IMG/VR virus record: IMGVR_UViG_3300017782_000044
Span: 1 to 42,746 of that record
Strand: one strand, 5' to 3'
Source of the DNA: a virus
DNA: 42,746 nt
The position numbers and the translations under genes are program-made. Every line of letters starts with the position of its first letter. Position 1 is the first letter of the stretch. This document shows, in pieces, positions 9,089-17,206 of the stretch. Under the pieces are notes generated by a model. That model was not told the origin of the DNA. It made no database searches and saw nothing but the letters and a program-made list of their open reading frames with translations.

Positions 9089-9461
9089 CTGTATTCCTTC
9101 CTCGCTTACGAGTAGGAATATCATGCTTATTAAGCCATTGATTGACCGCCGTTGGCGTAATCCCAAATTGGTCTGCTATATCTGCCATACTTCTTTCTTT
9201 TTCAAGATAGTTTTCGGCTAACCATAAGGGGTCACGATAAAGGGGGTCTAACTCTTGTCTTACTTTTACGTTAGCAACAAAAGTTTCTCCGTTTTTTCCT
9301 ACCCAATGAAATGATTGTGTACCGCCTGACCTAAGAGTTACTAGCATCTCGTATGTGTCAGTTAAGTCACCTTCGGATATTAGTTTTGACCTAGTTATTA
9401 CTTCGTGGAAGTGGGGCGTTCTTGAGCGGGGCATATCACTATTTTCGTCTATTACATTCAT
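9078..9461 (-). CDS. Helix-turn-helix DNA-binding protein
   Basis: 127 residues. The C-terminal part, about residues 88-122, reads MADIADQFGITPTAVNQWLNKHDIPTRKRG, a clear HTH of the resolvase/homing-endonuclease-accessory type with a basic tail. The N-terminal part is predicted beta-rich and unidentified. Its ATG overlaps the clamp stop (ATGA) and its end overlaps the PolB start, so it is translated with the replisome. It may be an origin-binding or regulatory factor. Confidence 0.7.
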   Translation of the reverse strand: MNVIDENSDMPRSRTPHFHEVITRSKLISEGDLTDTYEMLVTLRSGGTQSFHWVGKNGETFVANVKVRQELDPLYRDPLWLAENYLEKERSMADIADQFGITPTAVNQWLNKHDIPTRKRGRNTDDN

Positions 9462-10342
9462 TGTATCATCACCTGTCCTATTGAGGATTGTAGGATGAAG
9501 TTATCATCATCAAACTCCATTACCATTTTTACGCCCTGTTGATATTGTGTCATGTCTATAAAATATAGATTTACTTTTTCCTTATTAATAATCTTAGTAA
9601 GGTAGTCAAGACCACCACCGAAGGTAGCCTCAAATGTCATTCGTAGAGGATGGATAGCACCTGAGTAATCTATCAAGGTGTATTCTGTCTGTCCTTTCAA
9701 TTCGTTACCTGTAATTACTTTTACCCCATCATCATTCGCAACAAACTTATACTCGTTTAGTTTCTGCTTGTTGACGTTAACGCATCTGAGTGCTTCATGC
9801 AAACTAGTCACGTTTATGTCCGGTAGTTTACAGAAAGGTGCAAGGTGTGTGCCATCAGACATGATGTACGTGCCTTCTGCACCAATCTTCCCTGCTATTT
9901 CTAACGATTGGTCGAACCACTCCTTCAATGTCTGAGGACTATGGGGAAAGGCCAACGCATCTTCATGGCAAGTTAAGGTAGTCTGTTTACTTTTAGACTT
10001 AATCAAAAGTTTACTACCTTCTTTGTGAGTGAGTGTGATTGTCTGTCCGTGATACTGTAACGCACCTAGCACCGCATCTATATCTGTGATAGGGATGAAA
10101 GCATTACTGCTTTCTATTGTAGTTTCATTATCTCTAGGAGAGGCGGTTGCCTGTGCCCCTACTGTGAAAAGACTGACGCTAGACAAACCATCTTTGACTA
10201 AGGAGCAAGCCATAACTTTTGGGTAAGTTACTTTTAGCATAACGGCATTAACTTGGTTCGCAGTTTTACCTGCAACGTTATGCGGCCTTTGAGTCAACTT
10301 CAATAAAGAAGTCAGACTATCCTTACTCAGTTGTAGACTCAT
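9458..10342 (-). CDS. PCNA-like sliding clamp
   Basis: 294 residues, a little longer than cellular PCNA (about 245-265). Sequence identity to PCNA is not obvious by eye. The call rests on two-domain alternating strand/helix texture, the final segment with FGGGLDYLTKIINKEK followed by paired strands (compare PCNA's last domain), and position beside PolB and, one operon away, RFC. It overlaps the RecA-fold ATPase stop by 20 nt. It would tether PolB to DNA. An unrelated phage-type clamp fold is the main alternative. Confidence 0.6.
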   Translation of the reverse strand: MSLQLSKDSLTSLLKLTQRPHNVAGKTANQVNAVMLKVTYPKVMACSLVKDGLSSVSLFTVGAQATASPRDNETTIESSNAFIPITDIDAVLGALQYHGQTITLTHKEGSKLLIKSKSKQTTLTCHEDALAFPHSPQTLKEWFDQSLEIAGKIGAEGTYIMSDGTHLAPFCKLPDINVTSLHEALRCVNVNKQKLNEYKFVANDDGVKVITGNELKGQTEYTLIDYSGAIHPLRMTFEATFGGGLDYLTKIINKEKVNLYFIDMTQYQQGVKMVMEFDDDNFILQSSIGQVMIQ

Positions 10343-11303
10343 TCTTTACGACCTTCTTACTCTCTAATGCCGGTAGGCCATACCATGTGACCTTACCATC
10401 TTTCACTCTTAGGATGTCGTGTTTGCTTCCGACTAATTCCATGTGACTGCCTTTCATTTCTTCGACTACACCACGAACAACCCACTCATCTGCGGATAGG
10501 TTCTTGTCGCCCTTGACACCTGCGGCCATGTCAGCCTTCTTCATGTATCTAGATAGGAATATCTGCTGAGTAAACTTTCTCATAGTACCCTTCTCCCAAT
10601 CCGGCCTTTCGCCTACGGCCATCAGAACCTTCTTGCCTGTGCCGTCATCCATATACTGCTGAATTGCTTTTAGGTGATAAGTAAAGAACACTTTAGATAC
10701 AGGTAGAGCATGAACCCTAGTGATTACATCACGATTCATTCTGTTACGCTCTCGCCACTCCTTCTGATTGAAGGAGTCATCTTCGTTCTCGATGATTCCC
10801 TTAGATAGTAATGATTGCCTCATAGCAAACTCACACCACTTTAGGAAAGTAGAACCGCCATCAAAGATAACACCGCCTACATCTTCACCTTCTTCTATAA
10901 GACCGGCAATGATGTTGACATACATCTTGGTCTTGTCAATCAAAGCCATGTAGTTGATGCTATTGTCATCGTGGAATATACTGTCATCCATCTCATCTAA
11001 CAAAGGAATTACTTTTATGTTATCTTTATCAGGATAGATGTAGTCCAAAGTAGAACGTGCTGAATTGTCAACGTCTAGGATATAGACTGACTTACCTGAT
11101 TGAATCTCAGGGTCAAGTAGAGAAGCGGCCAAGCCTGTCTTAGCCGTATTCTCATGCCCCACTAGAGCCATTCTGTTCTCAGTCTGTTGTGACTGAGCCT
11201 TGAATTGCTTTAGGTAGTAAGACCTGTCGAAAGTAGTCTGAACCGGTGTAGGCTCGGAGTTACTTTTAGCCGCAGTTTTCTGTGCTTGCTCCCCCCACGC
11301 CAT
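10323..11303 (-). CDS. RecA-fold ATPase (RadA/Sak4-like)
   Basis: 326 residues. The P-loop GHENTAKTG lies at 49-57 and the Walker B strand GVIFDGG at 144-150, with YILDVDN in between, the arrangement of compact phage Sak4/RadA-like recombinases. The first 40 residues are a low-complexity Gln/Ser/Lys linker. Sak4-type proteins cooperate with an ssDNA-binding protein in recombination, and here the gene follows directly after one (TGATG overlap). A role in strand annealing or exchange during replication is the likely assignment. Confidence 0.75.
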   Translation of the reverse strand: MAWGEQAQKTAAKSNSEPTPVQTTFDRSYYLKQFKAQSQQTENRMALVGHENTAKTGLAASLLDPEIQSGKSVYILDVDNSARSTLDYIYPDKDNIKVIPLLDEMDDSIFHDDNSINYMALIDKTKMYVNIIAGLIEEGEDVGGVIFDGGSTFLKWCEFAMRQSLLSKGIIENEDDSFNQKEWRERNRMNRDVITRVHALPVSKVFFTYHLKAIQQYMDDGTGKKVLMAVGERPDWEKGTMRKFTQQIFLSRYMKKADMAAGVKGDKNLSADEWVVRGVVEEMKGSHMELVGSKHDILRVKDGKVTWYGLPALESKKVVKNESTTE

Positions 11304-12496
11304 CAGAAGTCACCGCCCACATTGTCAGCAGGAGAGGCAGGTGCAATCGCATCGAAAGCATACCAACCGTTGACAGTCAGCCTGTCCTCGCCCTCTTGTG
11401 TTCTCCACATCTCACCGCATAGTAGCATCTTTGTACCAACACCGAAGTCAACCATGTCCTCGTCTTGTGCGGAGATATAGATGTCTGCGGTAGAAGCAGT
11501 AGAAGCCATGTCAAGGTCAGCACACATTACTACAAACCCACCGTTCTCACGTGGGTCTATGTGGATTACCTCAGTCACTACGGCAATCTTGTGACCCCAC
11601 CAACCGTCTTGACCATGCTTCGCATCGTAGTAAGCAGTCAAGTCCATTAGACTGTCTAGCATATCCCATGTGCCGGACTCAGGTACAAGACCTGTGTAGC
11701 CTGACTCACCGGCCATAATAGGTGGCTGAGTAAACATAGAAGTTAGATTTGCGTCAGGAGTAAGCACCGAGATATTTGGCTTTGCATACGCATTGTTGTT
11801 AGCACCTGAGCGTAGAGGAATAGTACCTGTTACAAATGTTGGGTGTTGAACATCTGCTGAGTTGCCCTGTGCCCTTACGGTAATTAGAGTTGGCTCAGTA
11901 GTAGTACCCTGTGGTCTACCCAAGAAGAGAGTGATTCGCTCCCTGTCATCCTGCGGTCTTGGCTTTCCAAACTTGAAGTTGTCATTGCCATTAGCGAAGG
12001 TAGGGTTAGTCTTATCCCACACGGAGTAGAAGTGGGTGTTTGCATCTAGAGCCATTGTGTGCTTCGGCAACTCACCGACATCTGCACCATCAGCACCGAA
12101 GTCCTCTCGACAACTGCGAGTGTAAGAACCATCGTGGTTGTCCTCATACAGTACAACCGCACCTGCTTGCACAAGAGCGTTGCGAGCATTGTCATCAGCA
12201 TTAAGAAGTTGATTCTTCATCTTCTTGTAGCCCCACTCGCCCCACATCTTAGGTCGTGAAACATCTACGAACATTCCTTCGTATACAGTAGCACCTGACC
12301 TCTTCAATCGTGCCTGTTCTGTGTTAATCAATCTAGCGGCTACTCTAAGAGATAGCACACCTGCATCAGACTCAGATTTACCGGCAGAAAGCCAAGCAGA
12401 ACCCTGTTCCGCAAGCACCTGTTCTGCCTTCGCACGAAGCGTAGTCGAGTCAACATTAAGCGTCTTTGCCATATTACTAATCATTTTTTCATCCAT
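11303..12496 (-). CDS. Replication protein A-like ssDNA-binding protein
   Basis: 397 residues. The N-terminal 100 residues are helical; the rest is beta-rich with Gly turns and aromatic residues, consistent with one or two OB folds. It ends in an acidic/hydrophobic tail (SPADNVGGDF) like the protein-interaction tips of SSB proteins. Position as first gene of the RecA-PCNA-PolB operon supports an RPA-like job. A TATA box lies 48 nt upstream, so unlike most genes here it should have a leader of about 20 nt, with a purine-rich AAGGATGA before the start. Confidence 0.6.
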   Translation of the reverse strand: MDEKMISNMAKTLNVDSTTLRAKAEQVLAEQGSAWLSAGKSESDAGVLSLRVAARLINTEQARLKRSGATVYEGMFVDVSRPKMWGEWGYKKMKNQLLNADDNARNALVQAGAVVLYEDNHDGSYTRSCREDFGADGADVGELPKHTMALDANTHFYSVWDKTNPTFANGNDNFKFGKPRPQDDRERITLFLGRPQGTTTEPTLITVRAQGNSADVQHPTFVTGTIPLRSGANNNAYAKPNISVLTPDANLTSMFTQPPIMAGESGYTGLVPESGTWDMLDSLMDLTAYYDAKHGQDGWWGHKIAVVTEVIHIDPRENGGFVVMCADLDMASTASTADIYISAQDEDMVDFGVGTKMLLCGEMWRTQEGEDRLTVNGWYAFDAIAPASPADNVGGDF

Positions 12497-12539
12497 AGGT
12501 ATTCATCCTTGTTTGTTATCTATCGGGTGTCTAATCATG

Positions 12540-12548
12540 GTTATAAAC
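12540..12548 (-). promoter_or_regulatory. TATA box of the core replisome operon
   Basis: Minus-strand GTTTATAAC followed by CATGATTAGAC. The expected start of transcription is about 23 nt before the ATG at 12496, giving this operon a short leader in contrast to its neighbours. Confidence 0.55.
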
Positions 12549-12555
12549 ATCCCGC

Positions 12556-13431
12556 TCATGCTATACACATCCTTACGAAGTTAGCAAGAGCGATGTTTTC
12601 ATCAACTCCCAATAGAAAATCACGTTCTGCGGTCACGGCCGCATCTAATAGTTTTAGTTTATTATTAGTTTGACCTTTAGACTCCATGCCAAACTTGAAT
12701 ATTTCTTTTACACTAATTCTAGGTGAGTGTGGTGCAAGAATCTTCAAACAATAATCGAAGTCTGAATCTGTGAATGCGTGGTAAAGAAACTCCTGTGTAG
12801 GAACGCCATTACCTGATAGACTCAGTAGGAATCGTTCTGCCTTCTCATCATTCATAGAAGAGTATACTTGTAACGCACCGATAGCATTTCGCAAGTCGCC
12901 CTTGTGTGCGTCTATTATCATACGCATTTGTGGCGAAGTTACTTTTACCCCTTCTTTACCTGCAATAACCGAAAGTCGTGACATCATATCTTCATCGCTT
13001 ATGGGCTTGAAGTTACAGACAAAACATCTAGACTTCAACCAATCACTAATCTTACTCAGGTCATTACAAGTCAGGATGAAATATCCGTGTGAGTTTTCTA
13101 TCACTCCCTTCAATGCTGACTGTGCGGCAGGTGTCAATTGGTCTGCTTCATCTAGTAGGAAAAATTGATTTTTGTTACCTGTCCTTGACATAGGTAGTAG
13201 ATGTTCTTCTACAAACTCAATACCTCTAGTCGCTTTGCTACTAGCATTGAATACATGGATAGGCCAACCTAGCGACTTTGCCATTGCGTGTGCTAGACTA
13301 GTCTTGCCCGTACCTGCTTTCTGACTGTAAAAGATGAAGTGTTGTAGTGAGGATATGGTTTCTAGAATATCATCCTGACCCACTATCTCATCAAGAGATG
13401 GTCTGTATTTTTCTGCCCATATATTGCTCAT
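12556..13431 (-). CDS. rfcS: Replication factor C small subunit (clamp loader ATPase)
   Basis: 291 residues. The N-terminal WAEKYRPSLDEIVGQ is the RFC box; Walker A is SQKAGTGKTS (36-45), Walker B FFLLDEAD (90-97) and the SRC arginine-finger motif is at 134-136. After the AAA+ module comes the helical lid and a shortened C-terminal collar. It loads the clamp onto primed DNA. Cellular archaeal RFC needs a large subunit as well; none is evident here, so the virus may use a homo-oligomer or borrow the host large subunit. ATGA overlap with the upstream zinc protein. Confidence 0.93.
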   Translation of the reverse strand: MSNIWAEKYRPSLDEIVGQDDILETISSLQHFIFYSQKAGTGKTSLAHAMAKSLGWPIHVFNASSKATRGIEFVEEHLLPMSRTGNKNQFFLLDEADQLTPAAQSALKGVIENSHGYFILTCNDLSKISDWLKSRCFVCNFKPISDEDMMSRLSVIAGKEGVKVTSPQMRMIIDAHKGDLRNAIGALQVYSSMNDEKAERFLLSLSGNGVPTQEFLYHAFTDSDFDYCLKILAPHSPRISVKEIFKFGMESKGQTNNKLKLLDAAVTAERDFLLGVDENIALANFVRMCIA

Positions 13432-13724
13432 AAAAACTCACCTATTTTTAACGCACAAGTATTACAGATAATCTTATCAGCGATAGAAGGTAATCTGTTC
13501 TTAGTTTTACTTACCTTAATAATAACATACTCATCAGCACTCTTACTTGCAAGACCTTCACACAAATCACATTCTGCACAATCACATACGGATATATCAT
13601 AATCAGCATAGTCACGGCCTTCGTCAATAGCACCTTCACAATGGTCGCATTGGTCGTAATCAAAAACCCATGCAGGTAAATCATCTTCGGGATGGTGATT
13701 ACTTCTGTCAGGTACGGAATACAT
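13428..13724 (-). CDS. Cys-rich zinc-binding protein
   Basis: 98 residues with CDHC, CDCAECDLC and a late CNTC, i.e. eight or more paired cysteines, probably two zinc sites, separated by an acidic strand-rich stretch. Its stop overlaps the RFC start (ATGA), so it is co-translated with the clamp loader. Function unknown. Confidence 0.6.
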   Translation of the reverse strand: MYSVPDRSNHHPEDDLPAWVFDYDQCDHCEGAIDEGRDYADYDISVCDCAECDLCEGLASKSADEYVIIKVSKTKNRLPSIADKIICNTCALKIGEFL

Positions 13725-13735
13725 TTACATCAACT

Positions 13736-14017
13736 CTAAAATAAGGTGGGGGCTTTCCGACTTGTTAATGCTCTATGTATTATCAGAACGGTTCTGCATC
13801 TATGACTCTTGGCTTGTTTATCAGAACGTGAGACTCTTAATCTTCGTGTCTTTACTCCTTCCTTCATCAACGGCTCTACATCTATCTGTGCATATCGGTT
13901 ACGGTTTGGGGATAGCACCTGTTCATCTATCCTCGCCCCCTTGTGTTGGTACTGACCTTGTAGGGCGGGAAACATGAAACCCGATGAGAAAAGGTCAGCA
14001 CCGTTTGTTCTTCTCAT
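13736..14017 (-). CDS. Small, very basic protein
   Basis: 93 residues from the ATG at 14017. The open frame runs to 14164 but that part overlaps the preceding gene; a TATA box centred at 14043, 26 nt upstream of 14017, decides the start. The protein is rich in Arg/Lys throughout (RRLRVSRSDKQAKSHR), so nucleic-acid binding is likely. It leads the zinc protein-RFC operon. No family recognised. Confidence 0.5.
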   Translation of the reverse strand: MRRTNGADLFSSGFMFPALQGQYQHKGARIDEQVLSPNRNRYAQIDVEPLMKEGVKTRRLRVSRSDKQAKSHRCRTVLIIHRALTSRKAPTLF

Positions 14018-14038
14018 AAACCTAGTAGAAATAATCAG

Positions 14039-14047
14039 GGTTATAAA
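14039..14047 (-). promoter_or_regulatory. TATA box of the RFC operon
   Basis: Minus-strand TTTATAACC centred 26 nt before the ATG at 14017. It overlaps the stop codon of the upstream gene, so promoter and coding sequence share bases. Confidence 0.55.
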
Positions 14048-14382
14048 TCTACTTCTTGTTCTAGTTTGATTGCCTGAGCCATTTCCCACAACTCCTTGAG
14101 CAATACGTGATGAGGGGATGGCATCAAGAATGGGTCTAGTGCTAGTGACATTAGTATTCCGCATTGCAATCCCCCTAGAAACTCAGATGATAGTGGTGTG
14201 TTCTTGAGTATGTCATCAGCATTGTCATCCATACCTTCTACATAATCAGGATTACTTTTGAGAATTAATAACTGTCTGATAAACTCACATTCTTTTAGGT
14301 TACGATTAGTTAGTAGGTCATCTAGTGTCGTCACTCTTTGCGTTTTGAAAATCATATCAAGTATGTTGCTGATGTCATCCAT
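14041..14382 (-). CDS. Acidic helical protein of unknown function
   Basis: 113 residues, almost entirely alpha-helical and acidic, no Cys pairs and no motif I recognise. It is preceded by a purine-rich GAGGGAG 6 nt before the ATG, one of the better Shine-Dalgarno-like sequences in the left arm, and follows the 14392 gene by 9 nt. Last gene of the operon starting at 15591. Confidence 0.6.
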   Translation of the reverse strand: MDDISNILDMIFKTQRVTTLDDLLTNRNLKECEFIRQLLILKSNPDYVEGMDDNADDILKNTPLSSEFLGGLQCGILMSLALDPFLMPSPHHVLLKELWEMAQAIKLEQEVDL

Positions 14383-14391
14383 TGTACTCCC

Positions 14392-14649
14392 TCAGACAAG
14401 ATAATGACTGAGTGTGATAAAAGGTTTAGGTGCAACAGGCTCAGGAATACTTTTAGGTGCAGTATAAATAGTCTGCCTTGTCTTTTGATGCGTACCATTC
14501 TCATTGGCTATTTCTATGCACTTCGGACAGACGGGAAGTGTTCTAGCAAACTCATCTGTCATGTACTTGTCAGGCCATGAAATCATAGCCTCGCCACAAA
14601 GTCGCCCTCGACCTGACGAGTAATGTAAGTGTGTAGGTATGTACGCCAT
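14392..14649 (-). CDS. Small CxxC protein of unknown function
   Basis: 85 residues from the ATG at 14649 (a TTG one codon earlier is less likely because the ATG overlaps the upstream stop as TGATG). It has Cys at 18 and a CPKC pair in the middle, followed by a Pro-rich tail. A half zinc ribbon or a site completed by a partner is possible. Confidence 0.55.
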   Translation of the reverse strand: MAYIPTHLHYSSGRGRLCGEAMISWPDKYMTDEFARTLPVCPKCIEIANENGTHQKTRQTIYTAPKSIPEPVAPKPFITLSHYLV

Positions 14650-14777
14650 CAAATCAACTCAAATACTTTTAGGGTAACTAAACTTGTCAACACCACACTA
14701 ATTACATTCATAACTGTTCTAGCAAAAGCCATTTCTGCCATGTGGTCATCGCACATCTTCTCAAGATTGGATTTCAT
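14649..14777 (-). CDS. 42-residue membrane microprotein
   Basis: The ORF starts MKSNLEKMCDDHMAEM and continues into a hydrophobic segment (about residues 22-38) ending KVFELI. Both junctions are coupled: ATGA with the upstream stop and TGATG with the downstream start. One GTTACTTTTA-type copy lies in its last codons. Probably a single-pass membrane peptide; function unknown. Confidence 0.55.
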   Translation of the reverse strand: MKSNLEKMCDDHMAEMAFARTVMNVISVVLTSLVTLKVFELI

Positions 14778-15346
14778 AGTTGTAGCCCCAACGCCTTATA
14801 CATCGCTTCCCTGTCACTTTGCTCAGGAGTTACTTTTACACTATCGGTTTTTACAGTCCACCAATACGGAGCAGGTGTACCTCGCTTCCATTGTGCGAAA
14901 CCCTTAGTGTGGTAGTAAGAACGATACGCTACAATTGCGTCATTGTCTTTGTGTTCGTCAGGCATAGCCTGTGCGAAAGGAGTAAGGTTGCCATCAGGAA
15001 TCATACTTAGCATAGCCTTCATGTGTAGGATTGGGCCTTGACAAGCATGAACCTTGCCACCATATCTTTGAGAGTATTCTCTACATAGAGCGAAACCATG
15101 TTCTGCTAACCAATTGAAATTAGCACGTGTATCGCCTGACCAAATAGTACATGGGTGATGTGGGTAGCCACCTTTGTACGGAGTTTGTTTGGTTTTGGTC
15201 AATGGCATTTGCTCCGGTTCTGCACCGTGACGGATGAGAGCAGAAGCGAGCATTTGTGCTGACTCTACACACATCTTAGGAATGTGCTTGTCGCACATCA
15301 TAGTAGCGGCGAGATGAGGGTTCATGTGTAATGCAAATATATTCAT
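14774..15346 (-). CDS. Conserved phage protein with CDKH...PDEH motifs
   Basis: 190 residues: MNIFALHMNPHLAATMMCDKH..., HHPCTIWSGDTRANFNWL, ALCREYSQRYG, FAQAMPDEHKDND and WKRGTPAPYWW. From memory this matches an uncharacterised family common in cyanophages and other marine tailed phages with a DKHVxKMxxESAQ start and a PDEY centre. The conserved His, Cys, Asp and Glu look catalytic or metal-binding, but I know no proven activity. It overlaps the upstream gene by 4 nt. Confidence 0.7.
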   Translation of the reverse strand: MNIFALHMNPHLAATMMCDKHIPKMCVESAQMLASALIRHGAEPEQMPLTKTKQTPYKGGYPHHPCTIWSGDTRANFNWLAEHGFALCREYSQRYGGKVHACQGPILHMKAMLSMIPDGNLTPFAQAMPDEHKDNDAIVAYRSYYHTKGFAQWKRGTPAPYWWTVKTDSVKVTPEQSDREAMYKALGLQL

Positions 15347-15591
15347 GCTCTCACCTTTTTCATTAGTTTAGATTCGTAGTCTGCGTGTTCGCTAGGTAAT
15401 CTGTGAGTCCTGCGGTCTGCTAGATTCTGTATAAGGTTTGCTACATTTTCTGCACCCTTGTTGAATCTAGTTAATGCGTGTTCGTCATCATCAGGGCACA
15501 AGCGGTTTTTGACATCTGATATGTCAACTGTCGCTATAATGTGCTTGATGATTTCGTACTCAGCGTGTATCACGGTTTTTGCCCTGTTCAT
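15343..15591 (-). CDS. Small helical protein of unknown function
   Basis: 82 residues from the ATG at 15591, chosen because a TATA box with the ACGCTTGYGAT upstream element lies 25 nt before it. A longer frame from 15636 would overlap the upstream stop by 8 nt (ATGAGTAA) and add 15 residues; both could be used, one from read-through and one from the internal promoter. Helical and charged; no domain recognised. Confidence 0.5.
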   Translation of the reverse strand: MNRAKTVIHAEYEIIKHIIATVDISDVKNRLCPDDDEHALTRFNKGAENVANLIQNLADRRTHRLPSEHADYESKLMKKVRA

Positions 15592-15611
15592 AAACTTACT
15601 ACACCAATCAT

Positions 15612-15645
15612 GCTTATGAAGGTAATCATTACTCATCGCAAGCGT
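15612..15645 (-). promoter_or_regulatory. ACGCTTGCGAT-type promoter inside an operon
   Basis: Minus strand: ACGCTTGCGAT (15635-15645), 14 nt, TTCATAAGC (15612-15620), then 25 nt to the ATG at 15591. It lies within the end of one gene and the possible start of the next. One of six promoters with this exact register. Confidence 0.7.
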
Positions 15646-16039
15646 CACGCACACAATGTAGGCATTTGGTATAGCCATCAGGAAATACTCTTGTCCTACC
15701 ACATTGCTCACATCGTTCTGATTTTTTCATTTGTGTCGGAGTCATTACAGTAGGGGTTCTTGTGCATACAATATCTTCTTTTGACTTAATTAAATCACGG
15801 TTGATGTCATAGATGAGATGCTTTGCTTTTATCCCAACAACATTTTCAACACTTTGTTTTCCGACAGAAATAATCTGTGGGTTTTTTGACATGAGAGCGG
15901 CTAAACTATGAGGCGAAGGTACAGTACGAATACTTTTATCCTTACTTAAAATAGATGCCATTTCCTCTTTCGTCATCGCACCACGTTCCCAAAGAATGTC
16001 AACGAGAATGCGTCTGATGCGTCTGTTGTTCGCACTCAT
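15629..16039 (-). CDS. Winged-helix plus zinc-ribbon regulator
   Basis: 136 residues. Residues 5-75 read as a winged helix (RRIRRILVDILWERGAMTK, then a recognition-helix-like HSLAALMSKNP and a wing), and the C-terminal part has CEQC and CLHC plus a final Cys, a zinc ribbon. This is the build of an archaeal transcription factor. It ends in DACDE; the last codons form the ACGCTTGCGAT promoter element. A weak TATA-like box lies about 28 nt upstream of the ATG. Confidence 0.65.
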   Translation of the reverse strand: MSANNRRIRRILVDILWERGAMTKEEMASILSKDKSIRTVPSPHSLAALMSKNPQIISVGKQSVENVVGIKAKHLIYDINRDLIKSKEDIVCTRTPTVMTPTQMKKSERCEQCGRTRVFPDGYTKCLHCVRDACDE

Positions 16040-16079
16040 GTTATTATTAGGATAACTGAAAGGTTAATAAGACGTTTTA

Positions 16080-16262
16080 TCAATAATCATCCTCGATACT
16101 CAAGAACATGGCTGAGTTGACGAAAGAATCACCCTTACCTTCATGTACTTTTGCCGGAACAATATTTATCCATTGTGCTAGATAATCAAAGATAAATGCG
16201 TAAGTTGATGCTCCTATAAACCACCAAAATAAACAAGAAAGAAAGAAGAAATCGTACCCCAT
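16080..16262 (-). CDS. Small membrane protein
   Basis: 60 residues from the ATG at 16262, which overlaps the upstream stop (TGATG). Residues 2-30 (YDFFFLSCLFWWFIGASTYAF) are strongly hydrophobic and aromatic; the C-terminal half is polar. Single-pass membrane protein of unknown role. Confidence 0.55.
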   Translation of the reverse strand: MGYDFFFLSCLFWWFIGASTYAFIFDYLAQWINIVPAKVHEGKGDSFVNSAMFLSIEDDY

Positions 16263-16930
16263 CACAACCACCTGCTTTCATGTTGTATGCTTTTTTTAAC
16301 CCCCTTCGGCAGACTTTCCCCTTGTTTCCTGACTTGGTTGCCAACGCCAATGTCAAGTGAAATTAACTGTTCCCAATACACATCGCTATGTCTGAAATTA
16401 CTTGTAGGTTCAGACTTACTTTTAGCCTTGTTGTTCGGCCATGAGATGCGACCTGCGAGTGGCTTGATTCCGTATGCGAAAAGACCATGACAATACATAT
16501 CATCTAACTCAAGACCTATCGTAGCGAGCCGCCTATGAAACTCAATGTCAGGCACGTTAGAACGGATGAATGATAGAGCGTAAGGTATGGGTACTTGTGA
16601 TGCACGGTGATAGGCTCTCAGTCTATCGTTTTCTTTCAACAAAGCCCTAGTAGAATTAGCAAAGTCATGTGATTTTACTTTTACCTCATCAAAAATAATT
16701 TGGTCATGGTCTTTCAATTTAGTAAGTCGTGGCATTTTTTCTACACAAATCACCAATCTATTTTGCAAATAATTCAAGCCGTTCAAAACCTGTTGCTCAT
16801 TTGTGGTCTTGGTTCTGAGAATGTAAGTGACATCGGGTTGGTCGGGGATGACATCAAGGTTGTCGTAACAAATAATATATTTACCTTGCAAAAACTTTGT
16901 GTCATCGTTTGTAATTATCACAATCGCCAT
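16262..16930 (-). CDS. Unknown protein, possibly clamp-loader-associated
   Basis: 222 residues. The first 85 residues alternate strands and helices, then come LKENDRLRAYHRA and VPIPYALSFIRS followed by helices, and a Lys/Ser-rich linker near the end. The layout loosely recalls delta-type clamp-loader subunits, which would complement the RFC small subunit, but no P-loop or diagnostic motif is visible and I would not rely on it. It lies 21 nt after its upstream neighbour. Confidence 0.5.
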   Translation of the reverse strand: MAIVIITNDDTKFLQGKYIICYDNLDVIPDQPDVTYILRTKTTNEQQVLNGLNYLQNRLVICVEKMPRLTKLKDHDQIIFDEVKVKSHDFANSTRALLKENDRLRAYHRASQVPIPYALSFIRSNVPDIEFHRRLATIGLELDDMYCHGLFAYGIKPLAGRISWPNNKAKSKSEPTSNFRHSDVYWEQLISLDIGVGNQVRKQGESLPKGVKKSIQHESRWL

Positions 16931-16951
16931 TTCAAAGCCTCAATTTTTTTT

Positions 16952-17206
16952 TCACAATTTTTTTTCAAAAGGGTCATTCACTATGATATAGTCTTGCAGT
17001 CTACGCATTTGGTTTATGGATAAGCCCCAAGCATCCCTGATTTGTTTATGCTTAAGAACATACCGGCCTACTTGCCATAGGATTCCTTCGCTAGTAAGTG
17101 TGGCTACTAGCCCATCCTCTTGCATAGCGGATATTAGTTTAGGCCATTCCTTTTCGTAGATAGGTCTAGTGTTTAATACTTTTACACTAGAAGAACGCCA
17201 ACTCAT
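16952..17206 (-). CDS. Unknown 84-residue protein
   Basis: A charged, mostly helical protein with no recognised domain; the middle (LTSEGILWQVGRYVL) may be a wing-like beta hairpin, so a small DNA-binding protein is one possibility. ATGA overlap with the upstream gene. A TACTTTTACAC motif copy lies 30 nt inside the start. Confidence 0.5.
   Translation of the reverse strand: MSWRSSSVKVLNTRPIYEKEWPKLISAMQEDGLVATLTSEGILWQVGRYVLKHKQIRDAWGLSINQMRRLQDYIIVNDPFEKKL

Noticed and set aside
13736-14164. Long frame of 142 residues
   Set aside because: Its first 49 residues overlap a better gene, and a TATA box supports the start at 14017.
15343-15711. Start of the 15343 gene at 15711
   Set aside because: That start lies deep in the regulator gene; the promoter at 15612 and the ATGAGTAA overlap support later starts.
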